Shown here one piece after another: positions 55,601-64,000 of a DNA stretch of 64,000 bases. The DNA comes from Tetraselmis striata. Its lineage: Eukaryota > Chlorophyta > Chlorodendrophyceae > Chlorodendrales > Chlorodendraceae. The notes under the pieces are model-generated. The model searched no databases and was not told the origin of the DNA. It saw nothing but the letters and a program-made list of their open reading frames with translations. Made by a program: the position numbers and the translations under genes. The DNA is taken from contig VCJN01001527.1 in NCBI GenBank assembly GCA_006384855.1, forward strand, positions 1 to 64,000, given 5' to 3'. The stretch's first letter is position 1; each line of letters starts with the position of its first letter.

Positions 55601-55655
55601 GGTGCACACCGCCGCACACCGCCGCACACCGCCGCACACCGCCGCACACCGCTGC
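55601..55655 (+). repeat. Decamer tandem repeat GCACACCGCC
   Basis: Five to six tandem copies, the last ones altered. Related to the subterminal motifs near 49,213-49,320. Confidence 0.85.
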
Positions 55656-55939
55656 GCGCGCACATTCGTCGCACACATTATCCCGGATTCACTCGCCGTA
55701 TCCATTACGCCGTGCTACTTCAACAATAAACATTGCGAAATTACACCGACACAATGCCGCACCGACTAGCTCTTGACAATACGTGCATATAAATAGTAGT
55801 GGCGCGCTGCTCCTCGCCTCCGATGTGTCGTTGACTGCTGCGGAAGGCGGTCGTCGACTGGGTGTTAGTTTCTCCACCTCGGCCGCCCCCCCCCCCCCCC
55901 CCCCCCCCCCGCCCCCCCCCCTTCACCGCTCACAGCGCC

Positions 55940-56529
55940 ATGGCCGACCTCGCCCCCCCGGGCAAACGTGGGCGGCGAGCCTTGTTGTCTCGCGTGTCCG
56001 CGCCGCCGGCATCGAGGAGGACGAGAAAGACATGAGGAAACGCGTGACAAGGTGGGCGCGCAACAAAACACTCCATCCTCCACATTAGCACGCACCCACT
56101 CGTGGCTAACTTGTGCCGCGCGCAGGTTCGTCCGGGAGCGCCGTTAAGGCCCACCTCAACGCCAAGGCTTCCACAGTGCCAGCGGCGCAACTCGTGGTGG
56201 CCGAGGAGGCCGCATCCTCAGCCGCTTAAAGGCGAAACGATTGTGGCTTGTTGTGGGTGTCTGGGCACAGGGGGCGTCCCGACGCGAAGGTAAGGAAGCT
56301 CATGGCGGCGTCGTCGACGGCACAGCCTCCCGGGGTGGTGAAGACACTGACGGATGACAAGAAGCGGAAGAGGCCAGTGAAGAAACGCCGAGGTAAGAAA
56401 CTGACGGTCGCGGAGTCGGAGGCGGAGTCGGAGGCGCAGGCGGAGGCGGAGGCGGAGGCGGAGGCGGAGGCAGCGAGATCGTCGAAGCGGAGGGTCCCGC
56501 GGGCACGCAAGAACAAGAACAAGCAGTAG
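55940..56529 (+). CDS. Short basic ORFs near the right end of the transposon
   Basis: Around 56,000 one frame reads VSRVRAAGIEEDEKDMRKRV up to a possible donor (AAGGTGGGCG). After a possible acceptor (CGCGCAG, 56,125) another frame reads GSAVKAHLNAKASTVPAAQL. The ORF 56,248-56,529 (93 aa) is very rich in Lys/Arg and Glu/Ala (DDKKRKRPVKKRRGKK, then AEAEAEAEAEAA), with a clear nuclear-localisation-type stretch. They could be exons of one small nuclear protein. I do not recognise it and the joins are uncertain. Confidence 0.3.
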
Positions 56530-57234
56530 CCCCCGCCCCCTTACCCCCCCCCCCCCCCCCCCCCCCCAGGCGGGAGCGGCTGGCGGCGAGGGGGGGCGGG
56601 GGGGGGCGGGGCGGGCGTGGTCCCCCCGCCCCCGCACCCCCCCCCCCCCCCCCCCCCGGGCCACATCCCCCGATGGCAGCTGTCGCGAATATTGTAATTC
56701 AAACATTCTTCGGCAAACCGCTGCCTGCCCCCGCCCTCCCCCTCGCGAATATTTATGTAACGTGAGCACTCTTTGGCAAAACATGGCAGCCAAACCGCCC
56801 ATCTGATGACCTTTGATCGGACGGCTGGCAGGCCCGTTCAGCAGTACTAGCTATAATGTACACAAAAATCCCCACTTTGGCCGAATAGTACGGCTGAGAT
56901 TTGCGCTCCCATGTACTAATAGTCGTAGTTATCCACAGGACCACTCTCCATCGTGCCCGGGTACCGGGTACCGGGTACTCGATACCCGGTACCGGCGTAA
57001 TAAATATATCGCGTACTACCCGGTACTACACGGACAACCTTGTACCTTGTACGTCAGTGCCATGTAACGCTCCACCGGGCTGGTACGACTTCCTCAATGA
57101 TGACAAAAAGGATTTATCGCCCGCCGGCAATAACGCCGGATGTACTCGCACGTAACTGGATGGACGTGCCGCCACCAGCAGCAGCCTTCACGGATAAATA
57201 ATAGTCGCTAGTAGTAGTGCTTCGTCACCTGTAT

Positions 57235-57256
57235 GTCACATCTGAATCTCACAGTG
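57235..57256 (+). repeat. Right terminal inverted repeat
   Basis: 22 bp ending CTCACAGTG, perfect complement of 48,979-49,000. Followed by the CGA duplication (57,257-57,259). Confidence 0.9.
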
Positions 57257-57434
57257 CGAGCTGCGACGACTCTGGTGCTTGCTGGACTCGCACGGCATCC
57301 ACATGCGCGCCCGGTACATTCGCTCGGCAGCGAATGTCTGGGCGGACCGTATAAGCCGGCACCTCGATAGCGACGATTGGCAACTCGATCGCCTACTGTT
57401 CTCGGAGCTGGAGAGCCGGTTCAGCCCTCAAAAT
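57257..57434 (+). pseudogene. DIRS-like RNase H end / bridge, continuing from 48,978
   Basis: The open frame gives ELRRLWCLLDSHGIHMRARY, IRSAANVWADRISRHLDSDD and WQLDRLLFSELESRFSP, with no stop. It fits directly onto the MMA at 48,978, which proves the DNA between arrived later. It breaks off at the second insertion and resumes near 59,463. Confidence 0.85.
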
Positions 57435-59462
57435 TGAAGTTGAAATGAAAATTTGATACAACGTCTAGTTTGCTGCATCCACTCGCTCCTCGCTCAGACT
57501 GAGTTGCTCTTAGGACTTGCTATCTCTAACCACGGTGGGGAACACGAAGTGTTATCACAGCTCAAGCTACTGGCCATCCTCCAATATTTCCTAGCCCCTC
57601 CTCCTTCCAGTGGGCTATAGCTAAGACAGCAGCGCCCCCTAGCTGTCCCTACCTAAGTTTGACCCATCCTATGCAGTCAGAGCTCAACATGCACGCTAAG
57701 GCAGCCACATGAGTCCCGCCTGCTGCTACTGAGGTGTGATGGTGGAGGGGAGCCAACCGGAATAGCTATATGGTGCTCAGTATTTATGTACCGCTGAGCC
57801 GGCTAGCTTGGGGGGGGGGGGGGGGGGGGGGGGGCTACAGTGCCCTCCATTTCTAAAACATATATATGTTTCTTTTTGGCACAGTATATATACGGCGTTT
57901 AATGGCATGATGACTTCGTCTCGTGCATGTACCGGTACCAAGCCCGCGGGCGGGTCGGGCGATACACTGTTTGTAATACTTGCGGGGAAAAAGTACTAGT
58001 AAATTCGAAAAATGCATTCCGGGCATACCGGCTAGAAACGTCCGGAGTTCTTGGGTGGCGGCGCTGATAGTCGCAAGCGTGCGTCCAGCTTGGGGTTGGG
58101 TGCCTTGCCTACTGCGGAGCCTCCGCATACGATCCACCTGCGGTTGTAAGGGGGCCTTCCGGCGCGGGGGGCGGCGGGGGCGATGAGCCTTTGCCGCGAG
58201 CTGGGCCAGGCGGGACGCCTGGGCTTGTGTGCTGGATGTGGGGGTATGGTCGAGGGGTTGTTGGCCTCCAAGGTCTCTCTTGTCGCGGTGGGGGCTTGGG
58301 GTGCGGCCGGTGGAGCCGGCTCGGGGTGCGGGGCTGGATCGACGCTTGTCGCCGGCTGCGCGACTGCCGGTGGCGAGTTGTCGCTGTCCATCTCCGTGGC
58401 TTGAGGGGCTGCCGCGGCCGGGTCGTGGGCCGCTTGCAGCTGGGTAGTTGGTGGTGGCTAGAGCTCTTGGGGGAGCTGGCCGTGGTGCATTGCCGACTGG
58501 TCGGCTGTATGCGGCGCCGGGTGTTGAGCAGTCGCGATCTTGGGGGTCTTGGGGGGCTCTGCCGCTGCGCGGCGCATCGATGGTGGCGCCGACCTCGGTC
58601 GCCTGGTGTTCCTCGGGTATGTTGATGTTCTTGTTGGCTGTTGTGGTAGTCTCTTGCAGAGCCTGCCCTTCACGCCGCGGAGGGCGCTGGCCGTCAGTTA
58701 GCATGGGGCGGGCGGCCGGTGGAAGTCGGGTGCCTGCGATTTGTTCCGCACGGATGGCGGGTCGGATCTTGGGAGGTTGGGTCGCACGGTTGCGGGTCGC
58801 CGGATTGCCTAGCTAATAGCAGGGCGACTTGCGCGGCATAGTCGGTATCAAGGGGAAGATCGATTGGGGGCTGGCGGGACTGGCGGCTCGAAACGCGGAG
58901 GGGGCTGCGGACAGCAGGTGGGAGGCGGGTGTATGTGAAGTTTTTCGCGGCAATGGTTGCTGGGTTCTTGGGGGTACGGCTCTGCCGCTGCGCGGCGCGT
59001 CGATAGTGGCGCCGACCTCGGCCGCCTGGTGTTCCTCGGGTCTGTTGATGTTCATGTTGGTTGTTGTGGTAGTCTCCTTCGGAGCCTGCTCTTCACGCCG
59101 CGGAGGGCGTTGGCCGTCATGTAGCCTGGGGCGGGCGGCCGGTGGAAGTTGGGTGCCTGCGATTTGTTCCGCAGTGATGGCGGATCGGATCTTGGGAAGT
59201 TGGGTCTCGCCGCCGCGCGGCGCATCGAGAGCGGCGCCGACCGCGGCCTTCTGTTGCTCCTCGGGTCTGTTGATCTCCATGGTGGCTGTAGTGATGACCT
59301 CCTTGGGGGCGTGTTTGGTGGTGGGTCGGCCGGTCGTCGGGCGGTCCACCGTTTCACATGAGTACACTATCATCACCAGTAGAGCCGCGCCGGCTCGGCC
59401 GGATTTAGTACATAGGCAGTACTTCGCCCGGTGTTAAGGGATGCCTGGAAGGTGAGAAGTTT
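57435..59462 (-). mobile_element. Second insertion in the DIRS-like element, about 2.0 kb
   Basis: The DIRS frame stops after TTCAGCCCTCA (57,424-57,434) and resumes at TTCGGCCCTCA (59,461-59,471), an 11-bp near-duplication, so about 2 kb was inserted. The insert is open mainly on the minus strand and ends on the left in AAATTGAAGTTGAAATG. A G run lies at about 57,810-57,834. The length of the duplication would suit a non-LTR element, and the minus-strand ORF an ORF1, but no RT is present. Type unresolved. Confidence 0.55.
57853..59376 (-). pseudogene. Pro/Thr-rich ORF with internal repeats inside the second insertion
   Basis: Two minus-strand ORFs, 59,376-58,813 (187 aa) and 58,704-57,853 (283 aa), carry the same module. 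DGQRPPRREEQAPKETTTTT and NRPEEHQAAEVGATIDAPRS in the first recur as DGQRPPRREGQALQETTTTA and NIPEEHQATEVGATIDAPRS in the second. A third partial module lies at about 59,340-59,200. The repeat anchors on DNA (GCGGCGCATCGA type) are at 59,216, 58,984 and 58,562, spacings of 232 and 422 bp. The two ORFs were probably one, now parted by the stop at 58,813. Disordered, gag-like; function unknown. Confidence 0.4.
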
Positions 59463-59900
59463 CGGCCCTCACTCCATCGACCGCTTCGCGTACGCCCTTA
59501 ACACCATGCTCCCCCGCTACAATAATGCGGCGCGGTTGGACCCTACGTGCGAGGCGGTGGACTCGTTGCACCTGCCGGATGCGGACGGGCGCCGAGAAAA
59601 CAACTTGTGCAACTAACGCACCGCGGCCCCTGCTACCCGACCTCGTGCAGATGCTTCAGCTGAGTGGCGCAACGACGAGTGACCGTCGTCGCGCCGATGA
59701 GATGGAAGGGCAAGGCGTGGCACCAAGCACTCACCGCCGAGATGGCAGTAGAGGGGTTCACGGTGGCGCCGCGCCCCGGCTTGTTCCGGCCGGGGCGGCG
59801 GGACGGGCGAGGTATGATCGGCAAGCCTCACCGGCCCCTGACTGTATTCCGCGTTCCCTTCCGGCATGTGTCTACCTGCGCCGAGGGGCCGTAAGTGCTA
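59463..59900 (+). pseudogene. DIRS-like bridge domain, second part
   Basis: The frame resumes with FGPHSIDRFAYALNTMLPRY and CEAVDSLHLPDADGRRENN. After a frameshift near 59,610 it continues RVTVVAPMRWKGKAWHQALT. This is the segment between RNase H and recombinase in DIRS-type pol. Frameshifts make it inactive. Confidence 0.75.
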
Positions 59901-60345
59901 AGCTATCCATGTTTCCGGGCAACGGCCACCAAGTACCGGTTCACACCGGTTCGTGTAGGTATTCGTTTCTGAAGACCTTGAACGGGTCTCAAATCCGAGA
60001 TGTGTAGCTGGCAACGCTTTTTGGCTACGTGGCACGTGCTACGTGCGTATTATTAGCACGTGACCGCTCGCGCTCCTCCCTCATCATCCCGCCTTCAGCC
60101 CCATCCATGCCCGCGACACACAAGACGAGGCGCCCGAAGGCCACCATATGCCTACGTTAGCGCGCTGCTACCGCGGTATATATGCGCGTGATGGTGCCGG
60201 GCGGTGTGTCCGATTGGCATCGGTGGGGCGGGATGGGTTATTGGCGAGACGGGTGGTCACGTGGGCTATGAGTTTTGATGAAATGACGTTATATTTGACT
60301 GTATCAGCCGGATACTAATCATTACTCGTACTCGTTTCGGCAGTT

Positions 60346-60430
60346 GCATCTCAGGACTGTGACCCCGCTATACATAGCTTCAACCCCGGGATTTCATTTA
60401 GCGAGTACCCGGGGAACCGGTGTGTTGTAC
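60346..60430 (-). repeat. Interspersed repeat (inverted partner of 15,340-15,425)
   Basis: See 15,340-15,425. It lies inside the gap between the DIRS bridge and recombinase, so it may belong to a further small insertion at about 60,000-60,480. Confidence 0.65.
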
Positions 60431-60479
60431 GTGCGGCAGCTGTACGAACTAAAACGGTGAAGTACCGCGTCGAGGTCGC

Positions 60480-61500
60480 GAGCTGTAGGACACCATGGGC
60501 TGATTCGATGCGCCCGTACATGACACGGGTGCTAGGGTCTGACACCCTGGGCGCCCAAACCATGGAGCTCCTATCAGCTGCGTGGGCGCCGGCCGCTGCG
60601 GCGTCGTACGCCATTTCGTCGTAACCATGAAGCAATATTTCCGTTCCTGCGAGGAGGAGTAGCGGCGACCGGCCATGGCTGGCGACCTCTATGGCAAGGT
60701 ACGTCACGTGGTTGGGCAACCCGAGGACGATAAAGGCCTCCAACATGCAGCCTTACATGTCGGCCGTAAACGCCTTCTCCAAGGACCATGGCCGGGGACC
60801 GATGGTTATGGGCGATATGGTGAGCATGGTCTGCTAGGGCCATGCGGCGTCGCAGGTGACGCTACACCCCGAGCTGATACGGGCCCCATTGCCCGCGCGT
60901 GTGGCGCTGAAAGCCCTGACCCTACTGGCGAAAGCCCTACGGCTAGAGCTCGGAGTTACTTGGGGCACGGATCCGGGTACCGTAGTGCGCGTGGAGATGT
61001 TCCGCGCCAGCCTGGCAGTCGTCGTGCTTTGTCTGTTTTTCTGCCGCGGAGGAGCGGGGAGTGTTGTACGGGAGGCCTCACGATCGCCCGGGACGGCGGA
61101 ATCTTCCTACACAACCATGGACGGAAAGGCCATCGTGGCGCGGATGCAAGTAAGAAGTTGTTGTGTCAGCTGTCAGCGTCAGTGCATGCCGACATCGCGG
61201 AGCTGCTGCACTACTTTGATGCCATCCGTCAGGTGTTTGCCGGCGGGCGCGTGCAAGCGGCACGATGCCCCCCCCCCCCCCCCCCCCCCGCGGGGCTCGC
61301 GTGGACGCCCCACTCCCTCCGGAAGGGGGGCACTACAGCCGCGTTCGTGATCGGCTTGACGATGCAGAATATAAAGTACTTCGGCCGCTTGGCAATGGAG
61401 TCCAGTGTGGTGCTCGACTACATCGACCCAACAGTGCCGCCGTGTCCGGCAGCATGTCGCCTCTTTGGTTGGATGACCCCTGGGGTGGTCAACCAGCCAG
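60480..61500 (+). pseudogene. DIRS-like tyrosine recombinase
   Basis: The core-binding part near 60,560-60,830 contains LLSAAWAPAAAASYA and MQPYMSAVNAFSKDHGRGP. The catalytic part contains QVTLHPELIRAPLPARVALK, FRASLAVVVLCLFFCRGGAG, then WTPHSLRKGGTTAAFVIGLT with the HxxR pair, and FGRLAMESSVVLDYIDP with the nucleophilic Tyr. These are the boxes of the DIRS recombinase that catalyses integration of the circular DNA copy. A C run at 61,267-61,289 and several frame changes, plus a stop after DMVSMVC, show it is broken. Confidence 0.85.
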
Positions 61501-61879
61501 ACTTCCACACCAAGTGGCGACATGGTGGCAAAACTGCTGGTCATATTGATAATTACAAAGGTTTGAATTGTACGGGGCGAAGTACGAGGGGTGTTACCCG
61601 ACGTTGTAAATTCCGCCATACGCGGCTAGGACGCTGCTTCCGTGTGCCCACGTCCATCCCTCACCCCTATATGACGCCTCGTGACGCGGCGGTGTCTCCA
61701 CCTTCTGCCTTTGTGCCCGCTGCCAGCTAGCGCAACCCACCCTTCCCAACCCTTTCGTTCGTGCCACGGGGCATGAGCCCCTGTGCCAAATGTTAAAAAA
61801 TCTCTGACACTTTTTTGGCAAAACTTCGAGCCCCTGCTTTGCTACGCGTTGATTTTTCAAGATGTTTAGGGTTTTAGGG

Positions 61880-61958
61880 CGCAATTGCTGTAGTGGACGT
61901 TTCCTAGGGCCTTTTCGGGTGGTTTCCTGATCGCCTTTTGTTGCTAGCTCATGTAACA
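61880..61958 (+). mobile_element. Solo 3' tail of non-LTR family X
   Basis: CTGTAGTGGACGTTTCCTAG, then GGTGGTTTCCTGATCGCC and GCTAGCTCATGTAAC, matching 45,884-45,955. No coding part remains and no target duplication could be settled. Confidence 0.7.
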
Positions 61959-61984
61959 TATACATGTACTATATCAGAGCCATA

Positions 61985-62053
61985 AGGACCTTTCTGATTG
62001 TCCTGTTTTTGGGTGATTTCCTGATATCGCCTTCTGCTAGTAGCTCATGTAAT
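61985..62053 (+). mobile_element. 69-bp solo 3' tail of non-LTR family X
   Basis: GGACCTTTCTGATTGTCCTG...CTTCTGCTAGTAGCTCATGTAAT, flanked by a 15-bp duplication with one mismatch (TATATCAGAGCCATA, 61,970-61,984; TATATTAGAGCCATA, 62,054-62,068). The duplicated bases belong to the end of the next element, so it landed there. Confidence 0.8.
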
Positions 62054-62868
62054 TATATTAGAGCCATATATCATACGGAGATGGCGTCATCAGATAATGA
62101 AACATCATCTACCGTTTGCGCACCGTGGGCTGCCACGTAGACATCGCTAGTGCATGACAAGAGACATGATTTATACGGACAAACAACAAATGCGTTGGTC
62201 TGTCATCAGATATCGAACGCCGCTTCTACTTCGGCCGCCGCCATCGCGCCCGCAAACACAGTCTTTTCTACCACACACGGGCATGTCTCCCCCGTCCCGT
62301 CCCTCCCACCCATCTAGACTGGACAGTCATGGAGCGTCCCAGCTTTGCCGTAGACGAAGTAGGAGGGCTTGCAGGCACCTACGGCAACGCGCAGTAGGAG
62401 GGCAGCGCGTTCCCTCGGATGTTGTTGCCGGGGCCGCACTGGACATGACGGACACACCGCACACACACGCAACGTACACCGACGAGGACAACAAGGGGGC
62501 AACATGACCTTCCGTAGTGGGGGAGGGGGGTCACTATGTGGGTACGCCCCGCCTGAGTGTCCGTTGCGGAGATCGCTCGGTGGAGCCTGCCATGGCGTCG
62601 GCGCGTGCCGGGCAGGTGGGTGGACTAGGCGAAAATGTTTTGAAAACGGGCCGGCCGAGGCCGCTATCTGATGACGCGTGTACACTGTACACGGGGGCAT
62701 TTCGATTTGGAAATGCCCCAGTGTACAGTTTACACGCGGGTCTGTCATATCAGATAGCGGCGCGGGGCATGTCATCACTTACGACGTGGCACGCTCCAGT
62801 GCGAGTATGTATCCGATGACATGATTATCTGATGACGCCATGTCCGTATGATATGGCTCTTATATAAG
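62054..62868. mobile_element. Inverted-repeat element (MITE-like), about 0.8 kb
   Basis: The ends pair over about 45 bp: TATATTAGAGCCATATATCA with CGGAGATGGCGTCATCAGAT on the left (62,054-62,100), and ATTATCTGATGACGCCATGT with CCGTATGATATGGCTC on the right (62,824-62,860). It encodes no recognisable transposase. A 100-bp palindrome lies inside. The target duplication is obscured by the 69-bp insertion at its left end. Confidence 0.7.
62661..62760. repeat. 100-bp palindrome
   Basis: CCGCTATCTGATGACGCGTG at the left pairs with CATATCAGATAGCGG at the right; the inner arms (GTACACTGTACACGGGGGCA and TGCCCCAGTGTACAGTTTAC) pair around a 5-nt loop (GATTT). One side has about eight extra bases. It repeats the ATCTGATGACG motif of the outer inverted repeats. 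Confidence 0.9.
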
Positions 62869-62875
62869 AACTATC

Positions 62876-63330
62876 CATGGCAGGGCTCTCCGAAACTGGA
62901 TCCCTGCCCAAAGGGCCGTCGTAGAGACGCTGCAATGGTTTCACTGGTGCCAGTCGTGTCCCGGGGCGGGGAAAACAAGTATCCGTCACTACTGGTAAAT
63001 TACAAAAAGGGCAGTGAGCCGCCAGTAAAAAATCCACCTACTGCTAAAAGCAGTACCTACTAAAAGATCAGTCCGCCTCAAGGCGGTCCGCATCCCGCAC
63101 GAGGCGGGATGGATGAGTGATGCGAGCACGGTTCAGAGTCCGGGCCACGCGTGCACGTGCGTGTGTGCGAGGGTAATCCCCAGAAGTGCTGTGCAGCTTC
63201 GGCAACGGGATGGTGGACGAATCTGCGCCGTCTGATGAGGCAACGACCTCGCTCTTGAGCCGCCACCAAGCTCAGGGCCCCGAGGAAATCTTGCGAGTAA
63301 GGCCTCCTGGTGAGCACGGCGGGTGGTGCA
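62876..63330. repeat. Two retroelement tails side by side
   Basis: 62,876-62,980 repeats the tail of the element at 37.3-38.4 kb (GGCCGTCGTAGAGACGCTGC and TTTCACTGGTGCCAGTC). 63,000-63,330 repeats 13,110-13,540, including the small hairpins and part of the minus-strand coding end of that RT polyprotein. Confidence 0.7.
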
Positions 63331-64000
63331 AGTGCCCACTACTGGTACCGTACGTGTGAGGATATATCCTATACCCTCACTAACCCTAGTCAACAGTAGC
63401 ACACATTAAGGCGCGTAGGGCGCGCACCACTCGTAGCGGCTGCGCCTGCGACCTGTCGTCCGCATTGCGCCTGCTGATATATCAGCACGGCGCCCTGCCG
63501 GACTGTAATCATAATACTCTCACCCTCACAACCTCGGAGTAGCACAGACTCTCGCCACCATAAGCGCATCCCCTCACATTTGGTGCTTCTACCTATTCGA
63601 TCGCTCCCTCGCGAGCTCAACCATCATATCATACACACTGTGTGTTTTCAGACTGCGGGTGCCAGAGATTACCCCGCCACAGGTGTACTCGGCAATTACC
63701 CCGCCGAGGACTATAATAAACGATTACCCCGCCACAGGACGATTCGCGACTGCCCTTCCGATAGGCAGCATTGTATATCATAACCCGCGCTTTCACGCGG
63801 AGACCACTCCACCATACCTTCGCCTTCGCTTCAGGCGATACATACCATATACTTTCGTCACCTACGTTGCTTCACTTCTCTTCCTGGAGACCCGCGGCTC
63901 GGCGGAGCTTGGAGATTACCCCACCGCACCTTACTGTATCGACACCGAAAGGCTACATAGCCTCAACTGTATGGGCCGCATTCAGATTAGTGGCCTATCA
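63331..64000. other. No gene recognised; short GATTACCCCGCC repeats
   Basis: GATTACCCCGCCACAGG occurs at 63,667 and 63,722, variants at 63,694 and near 63,913. The first three are spaced by about 27-28 bp. Function unknown. Confidence 0.45.

Larger units (their letters stand above)
48979..57256 (+). mobile_element. CACTA/EnSpm-like DNA transposon, 8,278 bp
   Basis: The ends are perfect 22-bp inverted repeats (48,979-49,000 and 57,235-57,256) starting CACTGTGAGATTCAG. They are flanked by a 3-bp duplication CGA. A CACTG/CACTA end with a 3-bp duplication is the signature of the CACTA (EnSpm, CMC) superfamily. Subterminal GC(A)CA(C/T)-type short repeats occur near both ends. The interior has a zinc-finger ORF, a multi-exon gene carrying a 30-bp coding minisatellite, a Cys-rich ORF on the other strand and a 371-bp tandem repeat. 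No DDE catalytic core was recognised, so the superfamily call rests on the ends. Confidence 0.8.
46535..61740 (+). mobile_element. DIRS-like retroelement interrupted by two insertions
   Basis: Plus-strand order is gag-like ORF (46.9-47.45 kb), RT-RNase H (47.5-48.98 kb), bridge (57.26-57.43 kb and 59.46-59.9 kb) and tyrosine recombinase (60.5-61.5 kb). This RT-RNase H-recombinase order defines DIRS elements, which integrate by site-specific recombination rather than with an integrase. Without the insertions at 48,979-57,256 and about 57,435-59,462 the element would be about 4.9 kb. Its terminal repeats were not located, so both ends are approximate. Confidence 0.8.

Noticed and set aside
58827..59437. 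202-aa plus-strand ORF
   Set aside because: The minus strand in the same place has repeated, better-composed modules; the plus ORF is Cys/Trp/Val-rich shadow.
60351..60746. 131-aa minus-strand ORF
   Set aside because: The plus strand over 60,480-60,746 shows DIRS recombinase motifs, so this is mostly a shadow.

Overview
The window reads as nuclear DNA of a green alga (Chlorophyta). Two intact genes are split by many short GT-AG introns with very GC-rich coding sequence, both have plant-type homologues (an ABCC transporter and a DGAT1), candidate TGTAA polyadenylation signals lie behind them, and the rest is dense with algal/protist-type retroelements (DIRS-like tyrosine-recombinase elements, non-LTR elements, Copia). 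Long C or G homopolymers recur throughout. I cannot name the species. All calls come from reading the sequence; no database search was run.

Layout. 1-8.6 kb: decayed DIRS-like remnants (RT-RNase H at 2.2-3.15 kb, gag-like ORFs at 4.4-5.3 kb, tyrosine recombinase at 7.2-8.2 kb) with two sets of direct repeats. 8.75-9.25 kb: a divergent tandem repeat. 10.9-12.4 kb: a compact 1.5-kb Copia-like LTR element on the minus strand with 194-bp LTRs and a perfect 5-bp target duplication, sitting in the 3' tail of a non-LTR element. 12.56-13.06 kb: a 5'-truncated non-LTR copy with a perfect 15-bp target duplication. 13.3-15.3 kb: the C-terminal part of another RT polyprotein with an endonuclease-like PD...EFK motif.

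15.9-34.1 kb is the gene island. An ABCC-type (MRP) ABC exporter lies on the plus strand (26 exons, 1,347 aa). It converges on a PH-domain DGAT1 on the minus strand (15 exons, about 705 aa) that makes triacylglycerol. Their candidate 3' ends overlap. Next comes a short gene for a probable organelle-targeted protein (34.9-35.4 kb), with a 58-bp retroelement tail about 145 bp upstream of its start codon.

37.2-45.96 kb: three non-LTR retroelement copies, one with an almost complete but frameshifted RT. 46.5-61.7 kb: a DIRS-like element (gag, RT, RNase H, tyrosine recombinase) split by two insertions. The first, 48,979-57,256, is an 8.28-kb DNA transposon with 22-bp perfect terminal inverted repeats beginning CACTG and a 3-bp (CGA) target duplication, as in CACTA/EnSpm elements; removing it in the mind rejoins the DIRS reading frame exactly. 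The second, about 57.43-59.46 kb, is flanked by an 11-bp near-duplication. 62.05-62.87 kb: a small inverted-repeat element with an internal 100-bp palindrome, one end of which was hit by a 69-bp retroelement tail. The last kilobase holds more retroelement tails and short repeats.
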